DNA of 64,000 bases, taken from NCBI GenBank assembly GCA_037176885.1, contig JAWWNJ010000014.1, positions 2,232,001 to 2,296,000 on the forward strand. Reading direction: 5' to 3'. This DNA comes from Favolaschia claudopus (lineage: Eukaryota > Basidiomycota > Agaricomycetes > Agaricales > Mycenaceae). How positions within the stretch are numbered: the first letter of the stretch is position 1; every line of letters starts with the position of its first letter. The notes under the pieces are model-generated. The model did no database searches, was not told the origin of the DNA, and saw only the letters and a program-made list of their open reading frames with translations. Both the position numbers and the translations under genes were made by a program. Shown piece by piece: positions 41,870-52,189 of the stretch.

Positions 41870-42567
41870 TACGTATCTCATTGAAGAGCGAATCAACGAA
41901 GCAAAAGATGGCTTCTACAAATTCATTAACAACGGGAGCGCGGTCCCAATTGACATGACGAGACAAGATGCGAGCGAGCTGTCGGAATTTCTGGCGTTCA
42001 CACAGCATGTTCAATTTTACAAGACGAAGGGGGCTGTTTATCTATCTGATCTTCAAGGTGACTCAGCAGTTTTTTCTGGTGCGACTGTTCGTTGACAAAT
42101 ATCAAAATTTCAGGGAGCATGGAACTTCTCACTGATCCTCAGATCATGACTTCGCCGTGAGTTCAATAATTCATCGCAATACTATTAGGGGCGCTCAATT
42201 CTTAGCTCGTCGGCTCGTCTCGTCCCAGAAACTATTGAATTGCATGATGAGCTGATGAGCTGCTGATCCACTCCGCATTTCTCTCCACTTCCCATCAAAT
42301 TTTGATCCCCTCATCAGGAAATCGATATTTTACGGACGAGACGAGCTGACGAGCTAAGAATTGAGCGCCCCTATTGTAAATTTGTAACTTGATCTCCCCA
42401 ACCCAGATTGATTGGTGAGGGCGCAGAGATCTTTGGCGATGGAAATGTCCCTTCAGCCTTTAACTCCTTCCCGGAACAACACTGCTGCAACGATATCTGT
42501 CGGTGGTTTCAACTTCCCGAGTTGGCCGCTTCTGCCGACTCTGATGCTCGCTCCGCCGTAAACTCAT
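41870..42567 (+). pseudogene. Alpha-kinase domain, C-terminal part, 5' truncated
   Basis: Atypical (MHCK/EF2K-type) alpha-kinase. Exon 1: TYLIEERINEAKDGFYKFIN then SAVPIDMTRQDASELSEFLA and FTQHVQFYKTKGAVYLSDLQ (41870-42050). Intron 42051-42113. Exon 2: GSMELLTDPQIMTSP (42114-42158). A large intron (42159-42405) holds a 184-bp MITE. Last exon: LIGEGAEIFGDGNVPSAFNS then FPEQHCCNDICRWFQLPELA, stop near 42567. The order DLQG, LTDPQI, FGxGN, and H/C-x3-C with CNDIC are hallmarks of the alpha-kinase C-lobe and its zinc site. The N-lobe with the ATP-binding lysine is absent. It lies head to head with an integrase remnant. Confidence 0.8.
42188..42371. mobile_element. 184-bp MITE inside an alpha-kinase intron, TA target duplication
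   Basis: Starts GGGGCGCTCAATTCTTAGCT and ends with its reverse complement; inverted ends about 38 bp with one mismatch (CGTCGGCTCGTCTCGTCC versus CGTCAGCTCGTCTCGTCC). TA at 42186-42187 and 42372-42373. The flanking GTGAGT and CCCAG are the splice sites of the host intron, so the insertion was splicing-neutral. Non-coding. Confidence 0.92.
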
Positions 42568-42721
42568 AGTAGTGAGAAAATGGTTCTTGTTGTATGCTCT
42601 ATGCTGTATGCCTTTATGCAATCTATGTTTATATGCTCTCACCATTTATATCACTCACACATTTGCTTTTCAACCATTTACGTCGCAGCAATGTCGTGTG
42701 ACGAGTTACCTTGAGGTCCTA

Positions 42722-42784
42722 CTACCTAATCGGGTAAGCGCCGGCCATCAAACGAGCGTGGTGCTCCGGCTTTCCATAAATTTC
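42722..42784 (-). repeat. Dispersed repeat, inverse copy of 39834-39896
   Basis: ACTACCTAATCGGGTAAGCG through CATCAAACGAGCGTGGTGCT to CCGGCTTTCCATA. Matches with very few differences. Function unknown. Confidence 0.75.
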
Positions 42785-42889
42785 CCTCTACTGGCCTCGC
42801 TATGTGTCGAATTTGGCTCGTTCACCTCCCCAACGACCTCGAGCGCTCACAAAGGAGCTTCTAAGAGTCCATAAAGCACTACTCCGCCC

Positions 42890-43108
42890 TTGAATTACCA
42901 AAATATTGCTTAAAACCAGAGAAATGGATTTCTCGACTGAGCCATCAAGCATGTATGCCCGACCGCTGTGGGACTGGGCCGTGGATCTCATCAAAGACCC
43001 CTCTCTCTCTCACTGCTTCGTTTGGGACTCTGTCCGGATGTTTCCGTCTCCTCTATACGATTCTGGAATGAGCCATGGACGGCCGACGCCCTTTGGGAGA
43101 TCCAGGTA
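42890..43108 (+). pseudogene. Plavaka (CMC-type) transposase fragment
   Basis: A short piece readable as SMYARPLWDWAVDLIKDPSL then SHCFVWDSVRMF, a frameshift near 43042, then IRFWNEPWTADALWEIQ with a donor GTATGC at about 43106. The pairing of FVWD with NEPWTAD..WEIQ is the motif I associate with Plavaka transposases of basidiomycetes. Only about 70 codons survive; the DDE core is absent. Confidence 0.65.
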
Positions 43109-43338
43109 TGCTTAAGGAGGCTTGGCTCCACCTAGTTCCGCCATAGTCCATGGCAAAAAATTCGACACGAAAACAACACCTGCTGGATTTAGCTCAATTT
43201 CAACGATTTCGAGGTTCAAAAATTTTTAGTCATTATGTAATCATAACTGGAGATAGGATATAGGAATATGTTTTCTGAAATTTTTCTAGTCACCGTTGTA
43301 TGATGTCTCTATATTGCTGCAGTTGCTATCTCTGATTA

Positions 43339-45295
43339 TTGACTATGTCTTCGAACTCGACTGCCGTTCCGATGCTCCCTGATGGGGAGAAGTTTGACGG
43401 AACTGGCTACAATGCTTTTAAAACCAAGATCATGGCCCTCGCCAAAGCCCGTGGCGTAGGTGGTTATTTTGACCGCACAATCAAAGACCCTGCTCCTCCA
43501 ACCGGTACCCAGGCTGCTTCAGCCGAAACCTCGCAGCAGACAGCTGCAACGCCTCAATCAACACCTCTTCCTCCCGATCCTACTCCCATCTATTCGCCCA
43601 CTCCTTCGCCCAACGAATGGACGCAGCGCGACGCATTTGCAATGGCTATGCTTGTTCTGAACGTCAAGAACCCAGTTGGTTTAGGGTTGAAGATGGACGG
43701 CAGTGCAGCAGACGGAATCAAATCGCTCGACAACAACCACCACCAGGTTACCGAGATGGGGCTTGTCAACGCTCAGCGCGAGCTTCACAATACGTACCTT
43801 GTGCCTGGGACTCCGATCTCCGAGCATGTTGCTCGTCTGCGCACTCTCTGGCATGCCGCGAACGACATGGGCGCCAAGATCGACGATAGTGCATTCCGCA
43901 CCATCTTCATTTCTCTTCTTGGAGAAGGGTGGGACAATGTTGTAGCTGTGCTCTATACGTTCAAGACATCAGCGGAAGTCATCAGCTTGCGGAGCGTTTG
44001 AATCGCACCGCAACTTCATCTGTTCCAGCCTCGACTCAGGCGCTTGCGGCAAATACCTTCAACAATCATGATGTGCGTCGCGCCGCGCGCCGGAACCTTG
44101 TGTGCTCGAACCCACAGTGTGGCGCGCAGGGGAAGAAGGGTCATACAATTTCGGAGTGTTTCTGGCCTGGTGGAGGGAAGGAGGGTCAGTGGCCGGCATG
44201 GTGGAAGGGGAAGCGCACGGGGGCTGTGACTGCAAACACTGCCGAGACGTTTGCGATGAGCGTGTGGACGGTGCCCGAGGCGGTTGTCAATGTCTACGAC
44301 ACTGCAGGCGTCCAGTCTATCCAGTTCCGGGGCGAGGAGGTTCTCGCCTCTCCGGAGTCACTCATGGCGTGGAACGAGGCCGCGGATGCAACAATTCATG
44401 TTTCGATTCCCGACATATTCCCCGCGGCTGCGGCATCCAACACGTACCTCACATCCGACTTTGAATCATTCTGTATCCCCACTGTTGTATCTTCCGACTT
44501 CGAGCTCATCAACCACAATTCCGAGTCTGTGCTCTCCTCGTACAACTTGGATGATGCTCTCCCGGCGCTCGAGTCAGCAGACAGTGACTCGGAAAGCGAA
44601 CAGATTGACGCACCTTTTCTCCAGTCGCGCAACACGGTTCAGATTGTAGTAGAGACATTTCTACAGTCAGGGCAGCCTTACCCCGGTGATGATCACGTTC
44701 AACACGAGCCCCGGTTCCTTTGCTATCAGACGTCGGACACTGAACACGTCATCATGGATAACATGGCCGATTTTGATGTGTTCATCCCTACTTCCAGTAT
44801 TCGCGATGGTGATTTTAATATCATCGCGTGGTATTCGGAGCAACGGCGCCGCGCGCTTGCCTTGCCGGTTGACGACGATCCGTCGGACTCAAAATCCTCC
44901 AGCGGACAGCGATATCGATTCCGAATTTGGCGACGATCCCGATGCACCCTGTGCCGGTGTCAGCGCGTTTGTTGCCGAAATGGATGCCCCCGCCCGCGAG
45001 TATCTCGTGTTTGTTGATTCGGGTGCTACAGAGCATTGTTTCCGGCGGCGCGAGGATTTCTCTGAGTATCACCCCGTTGATTCGCGCGAAGGGAACGCAG
45101 CGGTAAATTTCGCATTTTGACAACGGGTGTGGTGCGGAAAACCATCACGTTCCAGGGGGAGCGCCGCGAAGTCTTGTTCAATGCTATCCACACACTTTGT
45201 TCCATGAAAAACCCTGCATTTAGCATTCAGAAATCCGAAACCGAAGCGACGCCATCACTTTCCGTGAATCCGAGTATGATTATCGCTGATTGAAA
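43339..45295 (+). pseudogene. Copia retrotransposon, gag to protease, 3' truncated
   Basis: Ty1/Copia gag-pol start. Met at 43345 gives MSSNSTAVPMLPDGEKFDGT then YNAFKTKIMALAKARGVGGY, a Copia gag (UBN2-like) opening; ALAMLVLNV-type helices and RELHNTYLVPGTPISEHVAR follow. A frameshift near 43978 leads to QLAERLNRTATSS and a zinc knuckle, CSNPQCGAQGKKGHTISECF (about 44103). A second frameshift near 44895 precedes the protease, YLVFVDSGATEHCF (about 45001), and a third near 45105 precedes VVRKTITFQGERREVLFNAI. It ends at 45295 where MITE Y copy 2 starts. Integrase and reverse transcriptase are absent. No LTR was recognised upstream. Confidence 0.85.
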
Positions 45296-45301
45296 ACATT
45301 A

Positions 45302-46528
45302 GAGACTTTGCCGCTGAGTTTGCGCAGAGCCACCGGGAGCCACCCGGTGGCTCTCACGGCATGCGCTGTGGAGCGGCTACGCGCTACGGTGGCTCATTCG
45401 GTGGCTGGAAGAACAACTTGAAATTCATTTTCTTTGGCATTTTTTCATCCCCCTGGATGACCTCGAAGCGCTAGGCTCCCAAACCCCCAGGAAGCACACC
45501 AAGGTTCCACACCAACCGTCGGTTTTGCAAGAACCGGCCAAAAACGCACCAAATAAAGCGGGAAACTGGTAACCTAACCACGACACCTCACTACATTGAG
45601 GTATAGAGTATACTTAGGGTAACCAGCCCGCTCTGGTTACCTTGCTGGTGACCCCCGCTTAGCTTAGCCGAGGTAACCACCGGAATACACGATTGTACTC
45701 TCTGGTGATCGGAGAACCGAGTCCGAGGACTCCGAGTATCCGCCAGCACACTGCCAGCACGAAGGCGGCAATTGCCGATGTGTGGGAAATTCTTGCTAGG
45801 AGAATTCTGTGCAAGCACTGTCAAATAAAGCCATGTTCTGTCTCTTGAATTCCAAATAACCATCGAGAGATGATAAACAGGAAATTGTTTTGTGTATAAA
45901 AAAATAGAATAACTACCCGTTTGTCAAACTAATTAAATTGTTTTACAATTACACACACTCTGCTGTAACACGGACCCTCACGACCACCACGCCTCCTTCC
46001 CTACGTCACCGCCGGTCCGCCCTCTAGGCTCAATCCACACCGTCGTATCGAGCTAGATCTCTCTGCAGTGCGCAAGACTCTCAATGGAGTAAGGGGTGGC
46101 GAAGGATGACCCGGGATGAAGTGGTTGGGCAGGCTATCATGGTAAGTGATACTTGTAAAGCCAAACAAAACTTCAGCTATCAGATTGTACAGTAACTACC
46201 AAATCTTTCAATCCTTCCGATCGTGAGCACAATCCATTCAATCGTTCGATTACTTCATCAGATTGAGGATATATTTTGCCAAAGTCACCATGATTAGTAC
46301 ATCTGGTAGAATTGGCGGGCAAAGAGGCACGTGACAGGTCACCATCAGTAACCTGCGGTGACCCCCACACCGTTAGTACATAGTCACAGAGGTACCATGT
46401 AAATACTTGAAGCCCCACCTGCAACGCGGGCGACGAGCCACCAAACGAGCCACCATATGCCGTAGCCGCTGCACAGCGCATGCCGTGAGAGCCACTGGGT
46501 GGCTACCGGTGGCTCTGCGCAAAGTCTC
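45302..46528 (-). mobile_element. MITE family Y, copy 2, interrupted by element X
   Basis: Inverse copy of 39262-39699. TA at 45300-45301 and 46529-46530. Arms 45302-45606 and 46380-46528 match the intact copy end to end; 773 bp of unrelated sequence (element X) interrupts it at ATAG. The left tip has an extra CCGCTGAGTTTG. It sits at the truncation point of the Copia fragment. Confidence 0.92.
45607..46379 (-). mobile_element. Element X, copy 1 (nested in MITE Y)
   Basis: 773 bp inserted in MITE Y with ATAG at 45603-45606 and 46380-46383, a 3-4 bp target duplication. Read on the minus strand it starts GTACTAACGGTGTGGGGGTC and ends CTGGTTACCCTAAGTATACT; the tips are weakly inverted (AGTATACTTAGGG versus GTACTAACGG). 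Copy 2 is at 50213-51253. Copy 1 contains a 250-260 bp internal block (about 45955-46160) that copy 2 lacks. No gene recognised. A short duplication would fit PIF/Harbinger but this is unproven. Confidence 0.8.
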
Positions 46529-46530
46529 TA

Positions 46531-47637
46531 TTTTATCGAGCGGTTAGGGAGATATTAAAATGTCTTTCACCGTTACATAAGTACGGCTGTTTGACAGCGG
46601 AATCCCAACAGTCTCAGGCTGTTATCCCATAAGGGGAAGTGTCATGTGACCTGTGGCGGTGTTCAGAAAACCGGATTTTTTTTCGGAAATCGCCTCAAAT
46701 GGCAGAACTGGGGAAAGGTTCTCGGCCGAAAAAATTAGCCGCCGGGACTTTGTCGTAGGAAAAACTATTCTGAGCTCAGGAAAATTAAAATTGAGGCCCA
46801 AATAATTCTGGATCAACGGCAACGTAAGTTGTCAGCTTCGTGTGTGCACAACTGTAGATACCTTGCGCGTTTGTACCCGTGTACATGTACTCCTACACTA
46901 TCTTACCGCCCTCTGGGTCTCTTCCACCGTATCGCGCTGTTTCCTTTGAGCTGCCGACTTCCCCGTTCATGACCGACGCCCTCAATTCTTTACACAAACG
47001 CGCCTCCCTTTCCAGCTGGGTCAAAATGCTGTGGCCGCTTGAAGGAACCATGCAAGCTTTCACCCCTCCTCCTCTCCGGTTAGTGAAGGCATGCGCCCCA
47101 CTGCGCTTATGGCTCTTGAACTCTCAGCTTGAGATTTAAAATTTGAAACCCGCTTCGAATAGCCTCTAATCCTGACAGATTTTGAGAATTTCGGGTGTTA
47201 GGCCAGTCCTTCGTCGGATCCTGACAGATCACGCCTCGGAGCGTCCAATCCTTCGCGACAAAATCAGCCAAAATCCCAAATTTCTGTCCTGACAAATCTG
47301 GTACTCAGCGGAACAGGCCTTTTGGTGTAATTCCCGGGGTCGTCCTCCTGTTCCCCACCATATGATTGATGATTTGTGCGCGCACATCAAAAGCCAACGA
47401 TATATAAATATTCCCCGCACTCGATGCACGTCCACATCAGACTGAGTCAGGTTCTGTCAGGTTCACGGTTTATTTTGGTGCAGTAGGAATAAGGACCCCT
47501 TTGGAGGTTAGGTCCTCGAAATACGGATTTGGATTTATTTTGTCCGGACAGAAAAATCTTTCCCACGCTTTCTGAGACTGCAGAAATCGCGTTTTCGGGC
47601 GTGCGGTCACTTTCGATTTTGTTCGACCCAAAAATCT
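46531..47637. other. Unannotated 1.1 kb stretch
   Basis: A plus frame from 46879 (MYMYSYTILPPSGSLPPYRA) runs 86 codons with no recognised family. TCCTGACA(G/A)AT motifs recur near 47173, 47219 and 47287, with CTGTCAGG near 47453, suggesting subterminal repeats of a decayed element. Confidence 0.35.
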
Positions 47638-47905
47638 TTTAATTGGGGGAGCTTGCTCCCCCTTTTATCCATGCTGACACCAAATGGTGATGGGGCTGTG
47701 CTGAGTGCTTGTGATGGCTGGCTGCTGTCAATCGCAAGGCGCCGTGATACGAGCATCTTTCGAATGATGCGCGGCTTTTCTGCGTGATGCACAGCACTCC
47801 CCGCTGATGCTACGTGATCCCAATGATGTGCGGATGCAGCGCCCGTTTAGACGTTTTGACAGACGGGCGGCGTTCGCTGGGATTTGACTAACTCGCTCAA
47901 AACCC
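47638..47905 (-). repeat. Hairpin/GCATCAC repeat family, copy E
   Basis: Minus strand: GCATCAGCGGGGAGTGCTGT, GCATCACGCAGAAAAG, GCGCATCATTCG, GTATCACGGCGCC, CCATCACAAGCACTCAGCAC, CATCACCATTTGGTGTC, GGATAAAAGGGGGAGCAAGC, CTCCCCCAATTAAAAG. Matches copies A and D. Steps beginning with CATCA recur at roughly 20-30 bp. Not coding. Confidence 0.75.
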
Positions 47906-49058
47906 GACCGAATTCCCTTGAGATTTTTTTTAAATTCATACATACAGAAGGGAACCACTGTCGGCTCAGCTTCTCCGGAAAGCAATTGGGCAAGAAATGA
48001 GCTCAAGCGAGCGCATTTTGATCTTTTAGTCAATTTTCGGAGCGCTCACTAAGTTCAAGGTGATTCTGTTTTCCTGATGGAGTCGAAGACGACCGCATTG
48101 TGTCGACTTGGAAGCCAATCTGTGCTCACGACTGTTCGCGGTGACTTTAAGCTTCAAATTTTATTAAGTTTTCTGGACGGAGTGTTTTTTCGGAGTCTTG
48201 AACTTCTTTCAACTTCACGCTGTTTATTTGTATAAAACTCGTCTAAACCACCTGTCTATGTTCTGTACATTTGTGTCTCTCTGATTGGTCACAGCGTCAC
48301 GTTTTACACCATCTCCCTCATATTTCGACAACCAGGGTGAAATTCGAGAATCTGTTCCGTAAATCGATGGGGAGTGTATTGAGCTCGGTTGTTCCAGAAT
48401 TTCAGAGAAATCTGTACTTAATTGAAGGAGGAGATAGCTTTTTCGTGGAATTTTGCGCATAAATTGGGTTCAGTGACGGGCCTTTGTGTTCACTTTGCTT
48501 GGAACACATCTCAAATAGTAGCCTACCATCTCATACTGCCTTGTGGCTGAAGAACATTGAGTCGCTCATCGGCGGTTTTCTAGCATTAACCGTTCTTTAC
48601 AGCATCAGACAAAACGAACAAAGCTCAAGGGGGTATTGCACAGCCGAGGAGGCATCTCGTTACAGCTGTTCCGGAATACCTTGGCATGTTCGCATTTTTT
48701 TGCGCACTTTTGCACTTTTTATCGAGGTGATATGAGGCACCATCTATGGGAACTTCTCCATTCCGAGGGTGATGGCAAAACGGTACAGGTTCCCACGGTG
48801 GGTCATTGTTTTCCCCTTCCCCAAGGGGAAATCCCTCGGCCGGGAAAACGCGTTTTCGGCACCCAGAAAAGCCTCGGAATGACCGATTTTTCAATGTCGT
48901 GACCTCGGAACGCGCGCCGAAAGAGAATTGACGCTTCAACCTTCATGGATAGACGAGCTATGAGACCCGTGCCTTCGTCACTCAGGCTACCGCACTCGGC
49001 ACCTTCCTGCAACCTTCCTGCACCTCTAGCCCGACGGCGCCGCACCGCCGCTCGCTGC
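47906..49058. other. Unannotated 1.2 kb stretch
   Basis: No convincing frame or inverted-repeat pair. A local GC palindrome, CCTTCCCCAAGGGGAA, lies near 48814. Confidence 0.35.
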
Positions 49059-49112
49059 ACTCGCCGGCGCGCGTCGCCGCGGGGATTCTCAGGCTTTGAC
49101 AGAAAGTCACGG
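49059..49112 (+). repeat. Dispersed GC-rich repeat, second copy of 39773-39825
   Basis: CACTCGCCGGCGCGCGTCGC through GATTCTCAGGCTTTGACAGA to AAGTCACGGGATGAATT. Identical over nearly all of its length. A related tail, TTTTCTGTCAAAAGTCACGC, occurs in another orientation near 49531. Confidence 0.75.
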
Positions 49113-49404
49113 GATGAATTCCCTTTCCTGGAATTGAGGCTGTGCCATGCTCTTTTAAAGTATAGGATATGTCCTACCTATATAGTATGTGTAGTTGCTC
49201 AATGGATGTGCTCCCTCTTTTCTTTCTCTCCTCTATGACATGTATTTTGGTATTTCTTACACTTCTAGCCATTTGCTTAGTGGCTTGTTGCAGCTGATTT
49301 TTTTCTAGCGCTTAGCATTAGCACTCAACATCAGCTTAATCCTCCACATTATCTTCTGTTACTGAATGTACAAGCTTTAGCTCCCTGCCTCCGGCACGGC
49401 CGAC

Positions 49405-49497
49405 TCGCTGCGCTCGCCGACCTCCCTCCGTTCGGTCACACAGCTTGTTGGGGCTGGCCGCCCCAAACCCCGCTGCGCTCGCTCCGCTCGCGACGTC
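49405..49497 (-). repeat. GC-rich dispersed repeat, copy 2 (inverse of 11981-12056)
   Basis: GCGCTCGCCGACCTCCCTCC, GTTCGGTCACACAGCTTGTT, GGGGCTGGCCGCCCCAAACC, CCGCTGCGCTCGCTCCGCTC. Reverse complement of 11981-12056 with very few changes. Confidence 0.75.
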
Positions 49498-49734
49498 TAG
49501 TACGATCTCAACATCTCGACATTGACCCCGTGATTTTCTGTCAAAAGTCACGCGACTGATGGCCTGGCCCTCTTTTCAAGTATAGGATGAGCCAGATCAA
49601 TCAGTCAATGCTTTCTATCAAGCAAAATTAAATTAAATAGGTCTACGCCTCCAAATACTCCACAGCGCATATGAAATGCAGCTCAGGGGCAAGAGCGTGT
49701 CAATCGCATTCTGGATAGCCCTGTACACCGGAGA

Positions 49735-50154
49735 TTGCCTGTACAGCAACCAAATTTTGTTCAGGTTAACTGGAATGGCCAGCAACTTCGAATTCAACTT
49801 ACACCTCGCACAGCTGGCCGAATTGCTGAGATACAGAACACTGGGAATGCTGGTGCTTTGGCAGGACAGAATGAAGACCAGGATATGCAAAGTCCACCTC
49901 CGTCACCAACACCTAGACCTCAAGGTCCAGATCCACCTCTGATGCAGCAGAATCCTGTACAGCCAGTGCAAAATATAGTACAAAGACAGGGAAATGCTCG
50001 ACCCGATGCTCAAGCGCGAAGAAGACCAGTTGCTAGAGGGCCACATCCTGAGAATCCTGACCTCTGCTATATTGCACAAGTGGCATTCAATATACAGGAT
50101 ATTCTTACTGAATTTCAATTTCCTGAGCTTTCCAGCAGTTGCATGAGTACTTAG
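49735..50154 (+). CDS. Hypothetical Q/P-rich frame, 139 codons
   Basis: Starts MPVQQPNFVQVNWNGQQLRI, continues QLTPRTAGRIAEIQNTGNAG, then proline/glutamine-rich SPPPSPTPRPQGPDPPLMQQ and VQPVQNIVQRQGNARPDAQA, ending near 50154. The composition is protein-like and it is the longest clean frame in this part, but no family is recognised. Upstream in the same frame the sequence stays open for a few codons. It may be the N-terminus of a transposon gene. No intron signals were firmly placed. Confidence 0.35.
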   Translation: MPVQQPNFVQVNWNGQQLRIQLTPRTAGRIAEIQNTGNAGALAGQNEDQDMQSPPPSPTPRPQGPDPPLMQQNPVQPVQNIVQRQGNARPDAQARRRPVARGPHPENPDLCYIAQVAFNIQDILTEFQFPELSSSCMST

Positions 50155-50212
50155 AATAGATCGACGAGGGGGCCGCAGTGTACTATGTAGTATGTCATTC
50201 AGTAAATTGCAT

Positions 50213-51253
50213 GTACTAACGGCGTGGGGGTCACCGCAGGTTACTGATGGTGACCTGTCACGTGCCTCTTTGCCCGCCAATTCTACCAGATGTACTAATC
50301 ATGGTGACTTTGGCAAAATATATCCTCAATCTGATGAAGTAATCGAACGATTGAATGGATTGTGCTCAAGGGTGTGCGGAAACCAAAAAAAAATACCTAT
50401 GGCTGTTTTTTTTTCAAACCGACCTTTTGGCTGAACCACCCTACCACGTAAGCATTACGTACTGCCCAAATTGAGTAATTATTCACGTGATACCAATGTA
50501 CCAAAGTGCTTGACCAAAACTTGACTCAAAATATGAACTCAAAACAACTGTTAGAGGTGGCATAAGATGCAAGATGAATTAACCACCAAATATCTACTAC
50601 AACCCAGCAAAAGAGGCACCTGCATTGTATCCTCTGTTGCCGCTGAAATCAAACACAGCCAAAGTTGATCGTCCCAAATAGGAAGGACTGCCAGTGAAAC
50701 CCGAAAAGAGCGATGTGAACCATATTGCCCGGGATATTTTGAATAGAAACAGCGGTAACAGTGATTTCTAGGTGAATTTGAGCTCCCGGGACCAAATTCC
50801 ACCCCTAAAAAATTGATCAATTATTTTTTTTTCTGACCCTCCCAGGTCGAACCACCCTCCCTGCCCTAGGTCTCGGCTTGACGGGCCGGCACACCCTTGA
50901 TTGTGCTCACGATCGGAAGGATTGAAAGATTTGGTAGTTACTGTACAATCTGTTTTGTTTGGCTTTAATTGTAAAACTATTTAATTAGTTTGACAAATGG
51001 GTAGTTAGGTATTCTAATTTTTTATACACAAGAGACAGAACATGGCTTTATTTGACAGTGCTTGCACAGAATTCTCCTAGCAAGAATTTCCCACACATCG
51101 GCAATTGCCGCCTTCGTGCTGGCGGATACTCGGAGTCCTCGGACTCGGTTCTCCGATCACCAGAGAGTACAATCGTGTTACGTGTATTCCGGTGGTTACC
51201 TCGGCTAAGCTAAGCGGGGGTCACCAGCAAGGTAACCAGAGCGGGCTGGTTAC
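50213..51253 (+). mobile_element. Element X, copy 2, split by a MULE-type MITE
   Basis: Plus-orientation copy of 45607-46379: starts GTACTAACGGCGTGGGGGTC and ends AGAGCGGGCTGGTTAC. It is interrupted at 50358-50908 by a 531-bp MITE with a 10-bp target duplication. Removing that insert leaves about 500 bp; relative to copy 1 it lacks 250-260 bp between GGCTTTA and ATTGTAAAAC. No coding capacity recognised. Confidence 0.85.
50368..50898. mobile_element. 531-bp MITE, 10-bp target duplication (MULE-like)
   Basis: Starts AAGGGTGTGCGGAAACC and ends GGGCCGGCACACCCTT. The exact 10-bp duplication GATTGTGCTC lies at 50358-50367 and 50899-50908; element X copy 1 provides the unfilled site (GGATTGTGCTCACG). 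Both subterminal parts contain a T-run then AACCACCCT (near 50411-50435 and 50824-50861). A 9-11 bp duplication is typical of Mutator-like elements. Non-coding. Confidence 0.9.
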
Positions 51254-51289
51254 TATGCTGTTCGTTTTGTAAAAAAATTCAAAACCCCT

Positions 51290-51450
51290 TATGATGCAAG
51301 TGTACCTCATATATTTGAGTGTGAATAGAGCTTCAAGTCGCAATATGGTGTGTATAGCTTGACGAGACGGACAATATATAGTGTGAGTTAGCGGTCAATA
51401 TATATTGAGTCACTCAATATATTGTGAATGACACTCAATATATTGGACAA
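51290..51450. repeat. CAATATAT-rich array
   Basis: CACTCAATATATTG occurs twice (about 51409 and 51431), with related CAATATAT steps at 51373 and 51394 in both orientations. Looks like a subterminal array or decayed short palindromes. Just downstream of element X copy 2. Confidence 0.5.
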
Positions 51451-51924
51451 GCTATAGGATTTGTATCTGGCACAGCGAGCGGGCCCTCCCGCCGGCCGTT
51501 TGACGCTGTACTCGGTTTGTCCCGCCGCCAGCGGCGCCGTCGTGCGACCCAGTGCACAAGGCTCGGACGGTCCCCGGACCAATTTTCCCGGCTTTTCAGG
51601 CCCGCCGCGATGATGTCAATGCTGTTGAGTTCTTTTACTTTACAGCACGGCATCATCAGGCACGGGGTCCAGATCCCCGCTTGGCCTCTCTGTTGTTCCT
51701 CGCCTACATACCTACCTCAATGGCCTGCAGGCCTGTTTTCAAGCTCGGCAACAGTCGCGTTGCTCTCAAACCATTCACCGGCGCATTGGGGTCACCTTAT
51801 GCCATACTTTACAGACTTCGACATCCAAGTTCCCTCAGAGGATGCAAAGGGGGGGAAGGGCGAAGAACTCGTGCGTTTACCATTCAAATTGGTGGAAAGT
51901 TTTGGGGGTAATACCGGGGCATAA
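51424..51924 (+). CDS. Hypothetical frame(s), family unknown
   Basis: Two overlapping frames here look partly protein-like: 51424-51924 starts MNDTQYIGQAIGFVSGTASG, and 51552-51911 starts MHKARTVPGPIFPAFQARRD, then VNAVEFFYFTARHHQARGPD and FLAYIPTSMACRPVFKLGNS. The second has the better composition and could be a coding remnant. No motif is recognised and I cannot decide between them; either or both may be accidental. Confidence 0.25.
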   Translation: MNDTQYIGQAIGFVSGTASGPSRRPFDAVLGLSRRQRRRRATQCTRLGRSPDQFSRLFRPAAMMSMLLSSFTLQHGIIRHGVQIPAWPLCCSSPTYLPQWPAGLFSSSATVALLSNHSPAHWGHLMPYFTDFDIQVPSEDAKGGKGEELVRLPFKLVESFGGNTGA

Positions 51925-51939
51925 TTATTGTACATTTTG

Positions 51940-52185
51940 CGAAGAAAACACACCACTTTCATCGAAAAAACACACAGCTTGAGAAATGTACAAAAATGGC
52001 ACAGGTTATGCCGGCGTACGAAAACACACAGGTTGTCGCACCGGAAAAAAAATGCACAGCTTAAGATATTGTAGACCGGAAAACACACAACTCTGATTCA
52101 TCTTTTTTTGCGCATCACTAGCAAACAAGAGTAAAAATGCACACCTAGGTTCCAGCCAAAAAAAAAAGCACAGCTCCAATTCTCG
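51940..52185 (+). repeat. Interspersed A-run/CACA array
   Basis: Eight steps of an A-rich run followed by (A/G)CACA and often GCTT or GGTT: near 51945, 51966, 51991, 52019, 52047, 52078, 52133 and 52159 (for example AAAAAACACACAGCTTGAG, AAAAAAAATGCACAGCTTAA). Spacing 20-55 bp. Not a simple tandem repeat because the intervening sequence differs. Confidence 0.6.
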
Positions 52186-52189
52186 CAAA

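Noticed and set aside
51424..51924. Long frame as a conserved gene
   Set aside because: Two overlapping frames are equally open in GC-rich sequence and no motif is seen; reported only at low confidence.
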